The notes below the pieces were generated by a model. It saw only the letters and a list, made by a program, of their open reading frames with translations, was not told the origin of the DNA and searched no databases. Position numbers and translations under genes: made by a program. DNA of 64,000 bases from Prevotella sp. (GTDB taxonomy: Bacteria; Bacteroidota; Bacteroidia; Bacteroidales; Bacteroidaceae), in the NCBI GenBank assembly GCA_017477435.1, contig JAFUVV010000024.1, positions 1 to 64,000 of the forward strand, given 5' to 3'. Below are positions 34,270 through 43,368 of this stretch, one piece after another. Each line of letters opens with the position of its first letter. Positions within the stretch are counted from its first letter, which is position 1.

Positions 34270-35334
34270 TCATGGTGTGGAACGAATGATGTTGCGGGCG
34301 TGTTCGATGATAGTGTCGTGTCCGTTTGCTGTGTCGGTGGGCGAGAGGGCAATGTTGATGTCGGGTGCGATGCCGGCCTCGGTCGACTGTTTGTCGCGGT
34401 CGTACATGGGGCAGGCAGATAATCGTACTGTCCATCCGCATGGCAGTTCGCTCATGAAAGGCAGTCCTGCTCCGCCGCCGGTGTTGTCGCCGATGACGGT
34501 GACGCCTGGGCAGCATCGCATGTATTTCACGAATTCGTTTGCGGCGCTGAACACCTTGCGGTTGGTGAGCACGACGACGGGTTTGTGCCAGCGTATTCCC
34601 CGCGATGGTTTGAGGCGCTGTTCTTTCATGGGTGAGAAGTCGTTGTGTCCAGTGCCGGTCTTGTGCTGCATGTAGCCTACGAGGATTTCTTCGTCGGTGA
34701 ATCGTGCTGCGAGTGTCTCGGCCGATGTGAGTAGTCCTCCGCTGTTCTCTCGCAGGTCGATGATGAGTCCGCGTGCCGTTGCGAAGTGGAGTAGTATTTC
34801 GTCGAGGTTTCCGTCGCCGATGGCGCCTGTGAAGGAGGACGATCGCAGATAGCCGATATTGTCGTCGAGGAGTCGGTAGCGCATTCCTGAGGCGATATGG
34901 TAGTCGGTGCCGAGGTATTGGTCGATGAGAGCTTGGTCGTAGTTGGATGGATAGTCTTCGTGCCAGCTCCAATTGCGTGCCACGTCCCAGGGAGAGTAGA
35001 GGTTGACGTGTCCGTCGCGCAGTTCGCCGAGCATGCCGGCGAGTACTTCGAAGAGTTGTTTGTCGGTCATGTCGTCGTTGATTTGCCGGGCGTAGCGGGT
35101 ATGTATTTCGTTCCAGTCGATTGCTTTTTCGGAGAAGAAGCAGTAGTGCTCGTCCATGACGTGCCACAGTGCCTCGAAGTTTCCGCGTGGGTCGTCGGTG
35201 TATTCTTCTTCATCTACGCAGGAGGTGAAGATAAAGAGTGAAGAGGCGAGAAACAAAGCCCACCCCCAGCCCTTCCCTGGGGAGGGGTGTGTTGCGACAT
35301 GTGAGTTTAAGGCAGAGGAGTTAAAGCTTTTCAT
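34270..35334 (-). CDS. S41-family (C-terminal processing-like) peptidase, lipoprotein
   Basis: 354 residues from MKSFNSSALNSHVATHPSPG. The lipobox is FTSC (Cys near residue 40), so it should be anchored in the envelope. The S41 core has GLIIDLRENSGG near residue 190 and VVVLTNRKVFSAANEFV near residue 251, whose Ser is the candidate nucleophile. The N-terminal signal contains the GC palindromic repeat, translated as HPSPGKGWGWA. The ATG overlaps the stop of the DUF3316 gene by four bases, so translation is coupled. Confidence 0.88.
   Translation of the reverse strand: MKSFNSSALNSHVATHPSPGKGWGWALFLASSLFIFTSCVDEEEYTDDPRGNFEALWHVMDEHYCFFSEKAIDWNEIHTRYARQINDDMTDKQLFEVLAGMLGELRDGHVNLYSPWDVARNWSWHEDYPSNYDQALIDQYLGTDYHIASGMRYRLLDDNIGYLRSSSFTGAIGDGNLDEILLHFATARGLIIDLRENSGGLLTSAETLAARFTDEEILVGYMQHKTGTGHNDFSPMKEQRLKPSRGIRWHKPVVVLTNRKVFSAANEFVKYMRCCPGVTVIGDNTGGGAGLPFMSELPCGWTVRLSACPMYDRDKQSTEAGIAPDINIALSPTDTANGHDTIIEHARNIIRSTP
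35258..35291. repeat. GC-rich palindromic repeat inside a coding sequence, copy 2
   Basis: CCCACCCCCAGCCCTTCCC runs into GGGGAGGGG on the plus strand. On the minus strand it encodes HPSPGKGWGWA of the S41 signal peptide. Confidence 0.85.
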
Positions 35335-36155
35335 GGGCGGATATCTTTTATTTTGAATCTTCGCACGATGCCTACTACGAGCATGTGGCTGTAGTTGTGA
35401 TACTTGATCATGTTTACGTCGGCCTGCTGGTAGTCGCCGAGGTATCCCAGCGTGAGTGTTGTCTTTCGTATGGGTATTTCTATTGTGAGCATGTGTCGTA
35501 GCGATGGTGAGTTGAAGGGGTGCGCCAGGCGGATGTTGTTGTCGTAGTCGCCGCGCGAGAATATTTCGTAGTATGACTGTCCGAAGTTGGGTGTGAACAT
35601 CAGTCCGAGTATTGGTGCTGCCAGTTCGTATCTCAGTTGCCACGTGTGCTTTAGCAGTGGGAAGCTGTAGGTGGCTACTGCCGTGGGTGCGATGTTCAGT
35701 GCCAGTCGTGCTTGTGCGGGGTTGTTGCCTCCTACGGTGCTATATAGGAATCCTGCGTCGGCCTCGGCGGTGAGTCCTGCTTTCAGTGTGAATCTGTTGT
35801 CGATGTTTACGAGCTTTCTGTGGCGTGAGTATCCGAAGGAATACATTCCTGCGAGGAAGGTGTTGTCGTCGGAGCGTGGTGTTGTCGACGAGATGTAGAC
35901 TTGGTGTACGAGTTGTGTGCTCCATTGTCGGTTGTCGGTCTGGCGTGTGGTGTGGTCTGTGAATCGCAGTTCTGCGCCTGAGTAATGCTCTTGTGAGAGA
36001 TATGTGTCGAGTATTGCCGAGTGTCCGATGCCGATGAGCTTCATGTTTGTGATGGTGGGTGATGGGCTTTCGGTCTGTGCCAAAAGCGAATGTGCCTGCA
36101 TGAGGAGGCATGCAAGCACATAGGCGATGGGTGTGTGATTAAATATCGTCTTCAT
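35331..36155 (-). CDS. DUF3316 outer-membrane protein
   Basis: 274 residues with signal peptide MKTIFNHTPIAYVLACLLMQAHSLLA. The mature chain is beta-hairpin rich with the family pattern LTLGYLGDYQQADVNMIKYHNYSHM and ends in RRFKIKDI. Probably a small outer-membrane barrel of unknown role. It overlaps the topoisomerase gene by 17 bases and the peptidase gene by four, so the three genes form a tight unit. Confidence 0.78.
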   Translation of the reverse strand: MKTIFNHTPIAYVLACLLMQAHSLLAQTESPSPTITNMKLIGIGHSAILDTYLSQEHYSGAELRFTDHTTRQTDNRQWSTQLVHQVYISSTTPRSDDNTFLAGMYSFGYSRHRKLVNIDNRFTLKAGLTAEADAGFLYSTVGGNNPAQARLALNIAPTAVATYSFPLLKHTWQLRYELAAPILGLMFTPNFGQSYYEIFSRGDYDNNIRLAHPFNSPSLRHMLTIEIPIRKTTLTLGYLGDYQQADVNMIKYHNYSHMLVVGIVRRFKIKDIRP

Positions 36156-38994
36156 CTGGGAATAGACTCAGTTGGATTGGAATGTCGTTTGGATTCTGAT
36201 GCACGGGTTTTATTTCCTCGGTGTCGTCGTCGTCGGGTTCGGTTGTGGGCTCTGTTTCTTGCTGCTGCGCGTGCTCCGGCTCTGTTGCGGGCTGCTCAGG
36301 GAATTGTTCCGTAGTGGGCTCCGTCGCTTCGTTGTCTGTCGGCTTGGTTTCTTCGTCGGCAGTCTCTTCGGCTTGTTCTTCGGGCTCCGGGAATCGGATG
36401 GGTTCCAGTTCTTCTACGCTGTCGATGGTCCATGTGGTCACTCGCTTGCCGCGGGCCTTGACGTTCTTCACTCCGATGAATTGCTCAGCGTCTATTTCCA
36501 TTGCTGGTCTTACGGCGTCGGCGCCGCCGAAGGTCACTTGCAGGCGTGGGAATGGTGTGTCGGTGAGCAGCAGGGGCCGGTTGTCTTTGTTTTCTCCGAG
36601 CATGCTCTGGCGTTTCTTCGAGTATTCGAGCATGAAGCGCTTCAGATAGGGCATTCCTTTGTTGTCGGCATCGATGAGCATGAGGGTCCACGTCTTTTTC
36701 TCGTCGTACTTCTCTATTATGCGTATCTTCTCGTCGTAGTGGTTGTTGATGTCGATGTTTGTGAAGTAGAAGTCGAGGTTTTCGAGTATGACGAGTATGT
36801 ATTCGTCGTCGTTGAATTCTCCGAGATATTTGCCGTGTTCCTCGTAGTTTATGCGGTTTATGTCGGGGTCGAACCACACTTTTCTTCCTCCCAGCGTGCT
36901 GTGTCCGTGGCTCTTCAGCCCTATTCTCTGCACGGGGTATTTCGTGACGAGGTTTCCTTTTGCCGTTCTTGCCTTGATGGCCACTTCCGAGAAGTCGCGC
37001 ACGAGCAGCAGGTTGCGTCGTCCGCTTGCCGGGTCGAGGCTTATCTTTATCGTTTCGGCCTCGCCGTTGGGGTTGGCGGTGAAGTACATCATTTTCGACC
37101 CTGGTGTGCCTTGTGTGATGTCGTACTCCTTGTCGCGTGTGATGGGGCATACGAAGAATCGCTTGATATAGTAGGGCCCTTTCTTTCCGTCGCGGTATAC
37201 GGCGTTGTAGATGGTGCGCTTGTCGTTCTTCTTATATACTTGCACGTGCATGACGTTTTTGCCGATGAATATTTTGTCGGCGACGCGTATGACTTTGTAC
37301 TTTCCGTCTTTATAAAATATAATAATGTCGTCGATGTCGGAGCAGTTGCACACGAACTCGTCTTTCTTCAGGCTTGTCCCGATGAATCCTTCCTGGCGGT
37401 TGATGTAGAGTTTCTGGTTAGCTTCTGCCACCTTTGCTGCTTCGATGGTGTCGAAGTTGCGTATTTCGGTCAGTCGTGGGTGCTCGGCTCCGTATTTCTC
37501 TTTTATGAATGTGAACCAGTTGATGGTCACGTCGGTCATGTGTGCAAGGTCGCGGTCGATGCCTTTTATTTCTTTCTTTATTTTCTTTATCAGTTCGTCG
37601 GCTTTGTCTTTGTTGAATTTCAGTATTCGCTGCATCTTTATCTCGAGTAGTCGGAGTATGTCGTCGCGTGTTACTTCTCTGACGAGTTGTGGTTTGAACG
37701 GCGTGAGTCGTTCGTCGATGTGTGCCACGACGGCGTCGACGTTTTCGGCTTCTTCGAATTGTTTGTCTTTATAGATGCGTTCTTCGATGAATATTCTTTC
37801 GAGGGAGGCGAAGAACAGTTGTTCCATCAGTTCGCCCCGTCGTATCTGCAGTTCCTTCCGGAGGAGTCCCATGGTGCGGTCGACGGAGTGCTCGAGCACT
37901 TCGCTCACGGTGAGGAATTTCGGTTTGTTGTCTTCGATGACGCAGCAGTTGGGCGAGATATTTATTTCGCAGTCGGTGAAGGCGAAGAGTGCGTCGATGG
38001 TCTTGTCCGACGACACTCCCGGTGCGAGGTGGATGAGTATCTCTGCTCCGGCGGCGGTGAGGTCTTCCACTTTCCTGACTTTTATTTTTCCCTTCTCGGC
38101 TGCTTTGAGTATCGACTCTATGAATGGGCTTGGCTTCTGCGGCGATCCTGTCGTCTTCCCGAACGGTATTTCGCGTATGACGAGCGTCTTTTGGTCGAGC
38201 TTTTCTATCTTTGCCCTCACTTTCACTACTCCTCCTCGCTGTCCGTCGTTGTACTTGCTCACGTCGATGCTTCCGCCTGTGGGGAAGTCGGGGTAGAGGT
38301 GGAATTCCTCTCCTCGGAGGTAGCTGATGGCGGCGTCGCATATCTCGCAGAAGTTGTGGGGGAGTATTTTCGAGCTCAGTCCCACGGCTATGCCTTCTGC
38401 TCCCTGTGCGAGCAGCAGCGGGAACTTCACGGGGAGCGTGACGGGTTCCTTGTTGCGGCCGTCGTAGCTCATCTGCCACTCCGTGGTCTTCGGGTTGAAC
38501 ACCACGTCGAGGGCGAGTTTCGAGAGTCGTGCTTCTATGTATCGTCCTGCCGCTGCATCGTCGCCGGTTATTATGTTTCCCCAGTTGCCTTGGCACTCTA
38601 CGAGCAGGTCTTTCTGTCCCAGCTGCACGAGTGCGTCCTTTATCGACGCGTCGCCGTGGGGGTGGAACTGCATGGTGTGTCCCACGATGTTGGCCACCTT
38701 GTTGAACCGTCCGTCGTCCATGCGCTTCATGGAGTGGAGGATGCGTCGCTGCACGGGTTTCAGACCGTCGTCGATATGAGGCACGGCACGCTCCAGGATC
38801 ACATACGACGCGTAGTCGAGGAACCAGTTCTGATACATGCCGCTCAGGTGGTGAACGGCGGCGGCATCAAACCGATTCACGGGCCGGTAGTCGGAGTGCT
38901 CGTCGGTGGGCAGGTCGTCGGCGGAAGCGGCAGAAGCTTCAGGCTGCTCTTCCAGGGTTTCGTCTTTCTCTATGTCTTTTATCTCGTCGTCCAT
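36139..38994 (-). CDS. parC: DNA gyrase/topoisomerase IV subunit A
   Basis: Breaks and rejoins the DNA gate. 951 residues from MDDEIKDIEKDETLEEQPE. The DNA-gate domain shows the catalytic tyrosine in AAAGRYIEARL near residue 172 and the opening FLDYASYVILERAVPHIDDGLKPVQRRIL. The C-terminal part has the DNA-wrapping region of this family. The final 85 residues are an acidic Glu/Pro/Thr tail ending IPIQLSLFPDEDDI, which contains a QLSLF clamp-binding-like pentapeptide. The family in this phylum blurs gyrA and parC, so parC is my best guess. A TTG 45 bases upstream overlaps promoter-like sequence and is rejected. Confidence 0.88.
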   Translation of the reverse strand: MDDEIKDIEKDETLEEQPEASAASADDLPTDEHSDYRPVNRFDAAAVHHLSGMYQNWFLDYASYVILERAVPHIDDGLKPVQRRILHSMKRMDDGRFNKVANIVGHTMQFHPHGDASIKDALVQLGQKDLLVECQGNWGNIITGDDAAAGRYIEARLSKLALDVVFNPKTTEWQMSYDGRNKEPVTLPVKFPLLLAQGAEGIAVGLSSKILPHNFCEICDAAISYLRGEEFHLYPDFPTGGSIDVSKYNDGQRGGVVKVRAKIEKLDQKTLVIREIPFGKTTGSPQKPSPFIESILKAAEKGKIKVRKVEDLTAAGAEILIHLAPGVSSDKTIDALFAFTDCEINISPNCCVIEDNKPKFLTVSEVLEHSVDRTMGLLRKELQIRRGELMEQLFFASLERIFIEERIYKDKQFEEAENVDAVVAHIDERLTPFKPQLVREVTRDDILRLLEIKMQRILKFNKDKADELIKKIKKEIKGIDRDLAHMTDVTINWFTFIKEKYGAEHPRLTEIRNFDTIEAAKVAEANQKLYINRQEGFIGTSLKKDEFVCNCSDIDDIIIFYKDGKYKVIRVADKIFIGKNVMHVQVYKKNDKRTIYNAVYRDGKKGPYYIKRFFVCPITRDKEYDITQGTPGSKMMYFTANPNGEAETIKISLDPASGRRNLLLVRDFSEVAIKARTAKGNLVTKYPVQRIGLKSHGHSTLGGRKVWFDPDINRINYEEHGKYLGEFNDDEYILVILENLDFYFTNIDINNHYDEKIRIIEKYDEKKTWTLMLIDADNKGMPYLKRFMLEYSKKRQSMLGENKDNRPLLLTDTPFPRLQVTFGGADAVRPAMEIDAEQFIGVKNVKARGKRVTTWTIDSVEELEPIRFPEPEEQAEETADEETKPTDNEATEPTTEQFPEQPATEPEHAQQQETEPTTEPDDDDTEEIKPVHQNPNDIPIQLSLFPDEDDI

Positions 38995-39146
38995 GTCGGG
39001 ATTAGCTGTTTTTCTTGTTATGCCTGCGAAATTAGTCAAAAATCTTCAAAAACCGCCCAAGTTCGTCTCTTTTTTTTCCAATATGTGGCCAAGTGAGGCT
39101 GTTTTGTCCTTTTTTCCTGCTGCTGCAAGCGAGTCGGCCGGGCAGA

Positions 39147-39229
39147 GTACAAAGGCTTCGTACTGCCAGTACATGGGCTTTGTACTGCGAGTACATGGCT
39201 TTTGTACTCCGAGTACATGGGCTTTGTAC
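39147..39229. repeat. 22-bp palindromic array, GTAC type, four units
   Basis: First arms GTAC at 39147, 39169, 39191, 39213; second arms at 39160, 39182, 39204, 39226. Exact 22-base period; centres TGGGCTT in the last units. It lies upstream of the topoisomerase gene, in a 378-base gap. Confidence 0.92.
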
Positions 39230-39281
39230 TTCATCCGGAGGAATCGTCATGCGCTGCCGGGGAGTTTTTTCGTGAACGCAT

Positions 39282-39322
39282 AATCCCCACTGCTGCAGCC
39301 GTCGGCCACAGCGGTGGGGATT
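39282..39322. terminator. Hairpin between array and small membrane-protein gene
   Basis: AATCCCCACTGCTG (39282-39295) pairs with CAGCGGTGGGGATT (39309-39322), one G-T pair. It may end transcription of the small gene at 39373; the T-tract is weak. Confidence 0.6.
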
Positions 39323-39372
39323 CTTTGCCTTTGTGTCTCAGTAGCCTGGCGACAGGCTCTCTCAGACAGAGA

Positions 39373-39663
39373 TCATTTTACGAGTTCCACAAACCTGTCC
39401 ACGATGCGGATTATTCCCAGCTGGCGGGCCTTGCCGAAGAGCGTCAGGGCCACCTTCTGGCTCACTCCCGTCTTCTCCTTCAGCGTCTGGATGAAGTCCT
39501 GGCTGGCGAGCTTCTCGACGCCCTTCGCGATGAATATCTCCGAGCAGACATTCTTCAGGTTCTCTACGTCGTTGTGGATGCCGTGGTTGTGGATGAACTT
39601 GAATGCCAGCAGTGCAATCAGCACTACTACCACAGCGATGATGATAACAGTTGTATTGCTCAT
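39373..39663 (-). CDS. Small single-pass membrane protein, unknown
   Basis: 96 residues. Residues 5-22 (TVIIIAVVVVLIALLAFK) form one membrane segment; the rest is a basic helical domain (SQDFIQTLKEKTGVSQKVALTLFGKARQLGIIRIVDRFVELVK overall). A good promoter precedes it. I do not recognise the family. Monocistronic. Confidence 0.7.
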   Translation of the reverse strand: MSNTTVIIIAVVVVLIALLAFKFIHNHGIHNDVENLKNVCSEIFIAKGVEKLASQDFIQTLKEKTGVSQKVALTLFGKARQLGIIRIVDRFVELVK

Positions 39664-39749
39664 GACTTTAAGGTTTTTATAGCGTTAGTCTTGTCTCTGA
39701 TGGTTTGTGTCTTGGCCTCCGATTTTGCAAACTGGGGTTTACACTCTTG

Positions 39750-39757
39750 CAAAAATA
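39750..39757 (-). promoter_or_regulatory. -7 promoter box of the small membrane protein
   Basis: TATTTTTG on the minus strand, 87 bases before the ATG. Confidence 0.55.
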
Positions 39758-39854
39758 AAGAGTTTTTTTATTTTCAAAGCAAAAAAATAGCAAAAAAATG
39801 TTTTTCCATCGAAATAATTCCTCGTTCTTCCCCTCTTGTTCCTCATTTTATTAT

Positions 39855-39862
39855 TACCTTTG
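39855..39862 (+). promoter_or_regulatory. -7 promoter box of the first SLC13 carrier
   Basis: TACCTTTG, 29 bases before the chosen ATG at 39891. It excludes earlier in-frame starts. Confidence 0.65.
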
Positions 39863-39890
39863 CGCGGTTTTTACAAAAATATCTCTACTT

Positions 39891-41375
39891 ATGATCCAAT
39901 TACATTCCAGCAAGACTATGCGCATGGCAAACGACCTGTCGCATCGTTTCAGCAACCGTCGCTTCATCATGTTCATGGCCGCCATCATATTGATGACAAT
40001 CATCTGGAACATGCCCCTCGAGTCGTTTGGCATAGAAGGCCTCACCGTTGTCCACCGCCGCGTGATATCGATATTTGCCTTCGCCACCATCATGTGGATA
40101 ACCGAGTGCATCCCGTCGTGGGCCACCTCCGTGTCGCTCATCGGGCTCCTGCTCTTCTCCGTCTCCGACAACACGCTGCTCTTCCTGCGTGAAGGTATCG
40201 AGAAGGAAGAATTTCTCAGCCACAAAGCAATCATGGCCACCTTCGCCGACCCGATAATCATACTCTTCCTCGGAGGCTTCGTGCTCGCCATCGCCGCCAC
40301 GAAGAGCGGCCTCGACGCAGTGCTCGCACGCACCCTGCTGCGACCGTTCGGACACCGCAGCGAAGTGGTCCTGCTCGGATTCCTGCTCATCACAGGCATC
40401 TTCTCAATGTTCATCTCCAACACCGCCACAGCCGCCATGATGCTCACCTTCCTTGCCCCAGTGTTCAAAGCCCTTCCCCCCGACGGCAAAGGACGCGTGG
40501 CCCTCACACTGGCAATACCGGTGGCAGCGAACGTCGGAGGTATGGGAACACCAATCGGAACACCGCCTAACATGATCGCACTGAAGTACCTCAACGACCC
40601 CGAAGGCCTCAACATGGGCATCGGATTCGGACAGTGGATGTCGTTCATGCTGCCACTCACCATAGTCCTCCTGCTCATCGGATGGTACCTCCTCATACGC
40701 TTCTTCCCCTTCAAGCAGAAACGCATCGACCTCGAGATAGAAGGCCACGTGCAGCACAACTGGCGTACGGTGGTCGTAGCCGTCACATTTGTGCTCACAG
40801 TCGTCATGTGGCTCTTCGACAAACAGTTCGGTGTCAACGCCAACACCGTTGCAATGTTCCCAATAGCAATCTTTGCTGTCACCGGTGTCATACGCGCCGA
40901 AGACCTTCGCGACATCAACTGGAGCGTCATATGGATGGTAGCCGGCGGCTTCGCCCTCGGTCTTGCCCTCAACGACTCAGGCCTTGCAGAGCTCGCAATA
41001 CAAAGCATCCCGTTCGACACCTGGTCGCCAATCGTCATCCTCGTCATCTCAGGACTGCTCTGCTACGTGCTCTCCAACTTCATCTCCAACACCGCCACGG
41101 CCGCCCTCCTCGTGCCTATCCTCGTCGTTGTGTGCAAGGGAATGGGCTCCCGCATCGACGCCATCGGAGGCACATCCACCGTACTGCTCGGCATTGCCAT
41201 ATCGGCTTCCGTAGCCATGTCGCTGCCCATAAGCACACCGCCGAACGCAATAGCCCACTCCACAGGACTCGTCAAGCAGAACGAAATGCTCAAGATAGGG
41301 CTCTCGGTGGGCATCATCGGACTCATCATCGGCTATGCCACCCTCTTCCTCGTGAGCAACATGGGGCTGATATAA
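39891..41375 (+). CDS. SLC13/DASS-family sodium:anion symporter 1
   Basis: 494 residues from MIQLHSSKTMRMANDLS; an ATG ten codons later is also possible. About 11 membrane segments. The two SNT repeats that bind sodium and substrate are present: FISNTATAAMM near residue 175 and FISNTATAALLV near residue 396, each followed by a Pro/Gly loop of the GTPIGTPPN type. Substrate is probably a di- or tricarboxylate or sulfate. A homologue follows 255 bases downstream. Confidence 0.92.
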   Translation: MIQLHSSKTMRMANDLSHRFSNRRFIMFMAAIILMTIIWNMPLESFGIEGLTVVHRRVISIFAFATIMWITECIPSWATSVSLIGLLLFSVSDNTLLFLREGIEKEEFLSHKAIMATFADPIIILFLGGFVLAIAATKSGLDAVLARTLLRPFGHRSEVVLLGFLLITGIFSMFISNTATAAMMLTFLAPVFKALPPDGKGRVALTLAIPVAANVGGMGTPIGTPPNMIALKYLNDPEGLNMGIGFGQWMSFMLPLTIVLLLIGWYLLIRFFPFKQKRIDLEIEGHVQHNWRTVVVAVTFVLTVVMWLFDKQFGVNANTVAMFPIAIFAVTGVIRAEDLRDINWSVIWMVAGGFALGLALNDSGLAELAIQSIPFDTWSPIVILVISGLLCYVLSNFISNTATAALLVPILVVVCKGMGSRIDAIGGTSTVLLGIAISASVAMSLPISTPPNAIAHSTGLVKQNEMLKIGLSVGIIGLIIGYATLFLVSNMGLI

Positions 41376-41476
41376 TGCATAATTCAGAATTTCTTCCTTG
41401 CAGTCAGAGGGTCTCGCCTCGGGCTCGACAAGTCTCATAATGCATAATTCAGAATTCATAATGCATAATTCAGAAT
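41376..41476. repeat. CATAATGCATAATTCAGAATT word repeats
   Basis: Three copies of TAATGCATAATTCAGAAT flank a stretch TTCCTTGCAGTCAGAGG. The same words occur at 12028-12107 and 48147-48180. Together with the promoter and hairpin downstream it fills the 41376-41629 gap. Confidence 0.6.
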
Positions 41477-41537
41477 AAAATTTCAAGTTCATTATAAAAA
41501 ACATCGGAAAAATTTTATCCGTTTCTCCGAAATGTTT

Positions 41538-41545
41538 TAATTTTG
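41538..41545 (+). promoter_or_regulatory. -7 promoter box of the second SLC13 carrier
   Basis: TAATTTTG, 84 bases before the ATG at 41630. Confidence 0.65.
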
Positions 41546-41576
41546 TAGGCGCATTCCGTTAAAGAGTGCGCCTACA
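41544..41576. promoter_or_regulatory. Perfect inverted repeat at the SLC13 transcription start
   Basis: TGTAGGCGCA (41544-41553) and TGCGCCTACA (41567-41576) are exact complements around a 13-base spacer. The left arm touches the -7 box. It could be an operator for a dimeric repressor or a 5' leader hairpin. Confidence 0.5.
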
Positions 41577-41629
41577 ATTTATTATAACCAAGAGAAAGAC
41601 TAAAAGCAATAACAAAACATAAACATCGT

Positions 41630-43195
41630 ATGGAAGATACAGAAAAGAAATCTGCTCAGGTAGTGGAGCAGACAGAAAAGAATGATTCTTCGTTCGACCG
41701 AAAGCGCCATATCTTCGGAGCTATCTTCGGTCCGCTGTGCGCTCTCCTCGTCTATTTCACCCAGATCGAGGGACTCTCTCCCGAAGCACACAAGCTTCTT
41801 GCTATCATGACACTCGTCGCCATCTGGTGGATCACAGAGCCCGTGGCAATCCCCGTGACATCGCTCATCGGCCCGACCCTCTGCGTCATCTTCGGCGTCG
41901 TAAAGATGAAAGAGGCGTTTGCAGCCTTTGCATCACCGATGATATTCCTGTTCATGGGAGGCTTCATCATCGCCAAGGCAATGATGGTGAACGGACTCGA
42001 CAAGCGCATCGCCTACGGCATCATGTCGATGAAATGGGTAGGCGACTCGCCGCGACGCATATTCCTTGCCATCGGTCTGGCGTGCATGATCTGCTCGGGA
42101 TGGATAAGTAATACGGCGACGGCAGCAATGATGTTCCCCATTGCCCTCGGACTTCTTGAGGCCATACGCGAAATGATGGCCGCCAACGGCAAGCACATCG
42201 AGCTCTCCAACTATAAGTATGCCACCGGCCTGATGCTCATGACGGCCTACGCATGCTCCATCGGAGGCGTGCTCACACCTATCGGCACCCCGCCGAACAT
42301 CATCATGCTCGGCTTCCTCGACGAGCTTGCACCCTCGGCTCCACACGTGTCGTTCTTCAACTGGATGGTATGGGGCTTCGTGGCTATGGTGCTATACTTC
42401 GTCATCGCCTACGTAGTGCTCTGGCGCATGTTCCCTGCCGACGTGAAGCATATCGACGGCGCACAGGACTTCATCCGTGAGCATGTCAACGCGCTGGGCA
42501 AGTGGAATCGTGCACAGAAGAACACGCTCGTAGCCTTCCTCGTGGCCGTCACCCTGTGGGTGGCACCCGGAATTCTGAGCATCATCTATGGTTCCGACGG
42601 CACCATTGTGAAGGAATACAACAAATACTTCCCCGAGGCAATCGCCGCAATGGTGGGTGCACTCTTGCTATTCTTCCTCCCTGTGAACCTGAAGAAGGGC
42701 GAGATGACGCTGAAGTGGAAAGACGCCGTTGCCGGTGTGGAGTGGGGTACGCTCCTGCTCTTCGGCGGCGGACTCGCCATGGGCGGACTGATGTACACCA
42801 CCGGTCTCTCCGACTGGATCGGCGAAGCCATTAAGACAATGATGGGCGGACAGCCGTCGGAAATCATCTTCGTGGCCATCTTCTGCGTGGCAGCGCTCCT
42901 TCTCTCAGAGCTCACCTCGCACACAGCCGCTACCAACCTTATCGGTCCGATCGCCATCGGCACAGCCATATCGATGGGCTTCAGCCCGATACCCGTCGCC
43001 GTGGGCATCGCCCTGTCGTCGTCGCTCGGATTCATGATGCCTGTCAGCACACCGCCGAACGCTATCGTCTACGCAAGCGGATACATCCCAATCACGAAGA
43101 TGATAAAGTCGGGAGTGATCATCGACTTCATTGGCATCCTCTTCATCACCATACCGACAGTATTGCTGCTCGTGAAGTGGATAATGGGAGTATAA
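41630..43195 (+). CDS. SLC13/DASS-family sodium:anion symporter 2
   Basis: 521 residues. The N-terminus is hydrophilic and acidic for 25 residues, then 11 or so membrane segments. SNT repeats: WISNTATAAMM near residue 158 and a second TSHTAATNL near residue 430, with GTPPN-type loops (TPIGTPPNIIM, STPPNAIVYA). It is more diverged in the second repeat than the first carrier, so the substrate may differ. It is read from its own promoter. Confidence 0.9.
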   Translation: MEDTEKKSAQVVEQTEKNDSSFDRKRHIFGAIFGPLCALLVYFTQIEGLSPEAHKLLAIMTLVAIWWITEPVAIPVTSLIGPTLCVIFGVVKMKEAFAAFASPMIFLFMGGFIIAKAMMVNGLDKRIAYGIMSMKWVGDSPRRIFLAIGLACMICSGWISNTATAAMMFPIALGLLEAIREMMAANGKHIELSNYKYATGLMLMTAYACSIGGVLTPIGTPPNIIMLGFLDELAPSAPHVSFFNWMVWGFVAMVLYFVIAYVVLWRMFPADVKHIDGAQDFIREHVNALGKWNRAQKNTLVAFLVAVTLWVAPGILSIIYGSDGTIVKEYNKYFPEAIAAMVGALLLFFLPVNLKKGEMTLKWKDAVAGVEWGTLLLFGGGLAMGGLMYTTGLSDWIGEAIKTMMGGQPSEIIFVAIFCVAALLLSELTSHTAATNLIGPIAIGTAISMGFSPIPVAVGIALSSSLGFMMPVSTPPNAIVYASGYIPITKMIKSGVIIDFIGILFITIPTVLLLVKWIMGV

Positions 43196-43284
43196 CAGAA
43201 ATAATATCTTTATAACAATAAGCTGTGGGGGCATCCGACGTGAGTCGGGTGCCTCTTTTTTGTTGATACAGCACAACGCTATTA

Positions 43285-43345
43285 CTGTCAAAGCCAGATA
43301 GCGGTACTATCAAAGCCAGATAGCGACGCTATCAAAGCCAGATAG
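43285..43345. repeat. 22-bp palindromic array, CTATC type, three units
   Basis: CTGTC or CTATC at 43285, 43307, 43329; GATAG at 43297, 43319, 43341. All centres read AAAGCCA, i.e. TGGCTTT on the other strand. The array ends 24 bases before the IS remnant. Confidence 0.9.
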
Positions 43346-43368
43346 TAAACCCGGCAGTTGCGAGTTGC

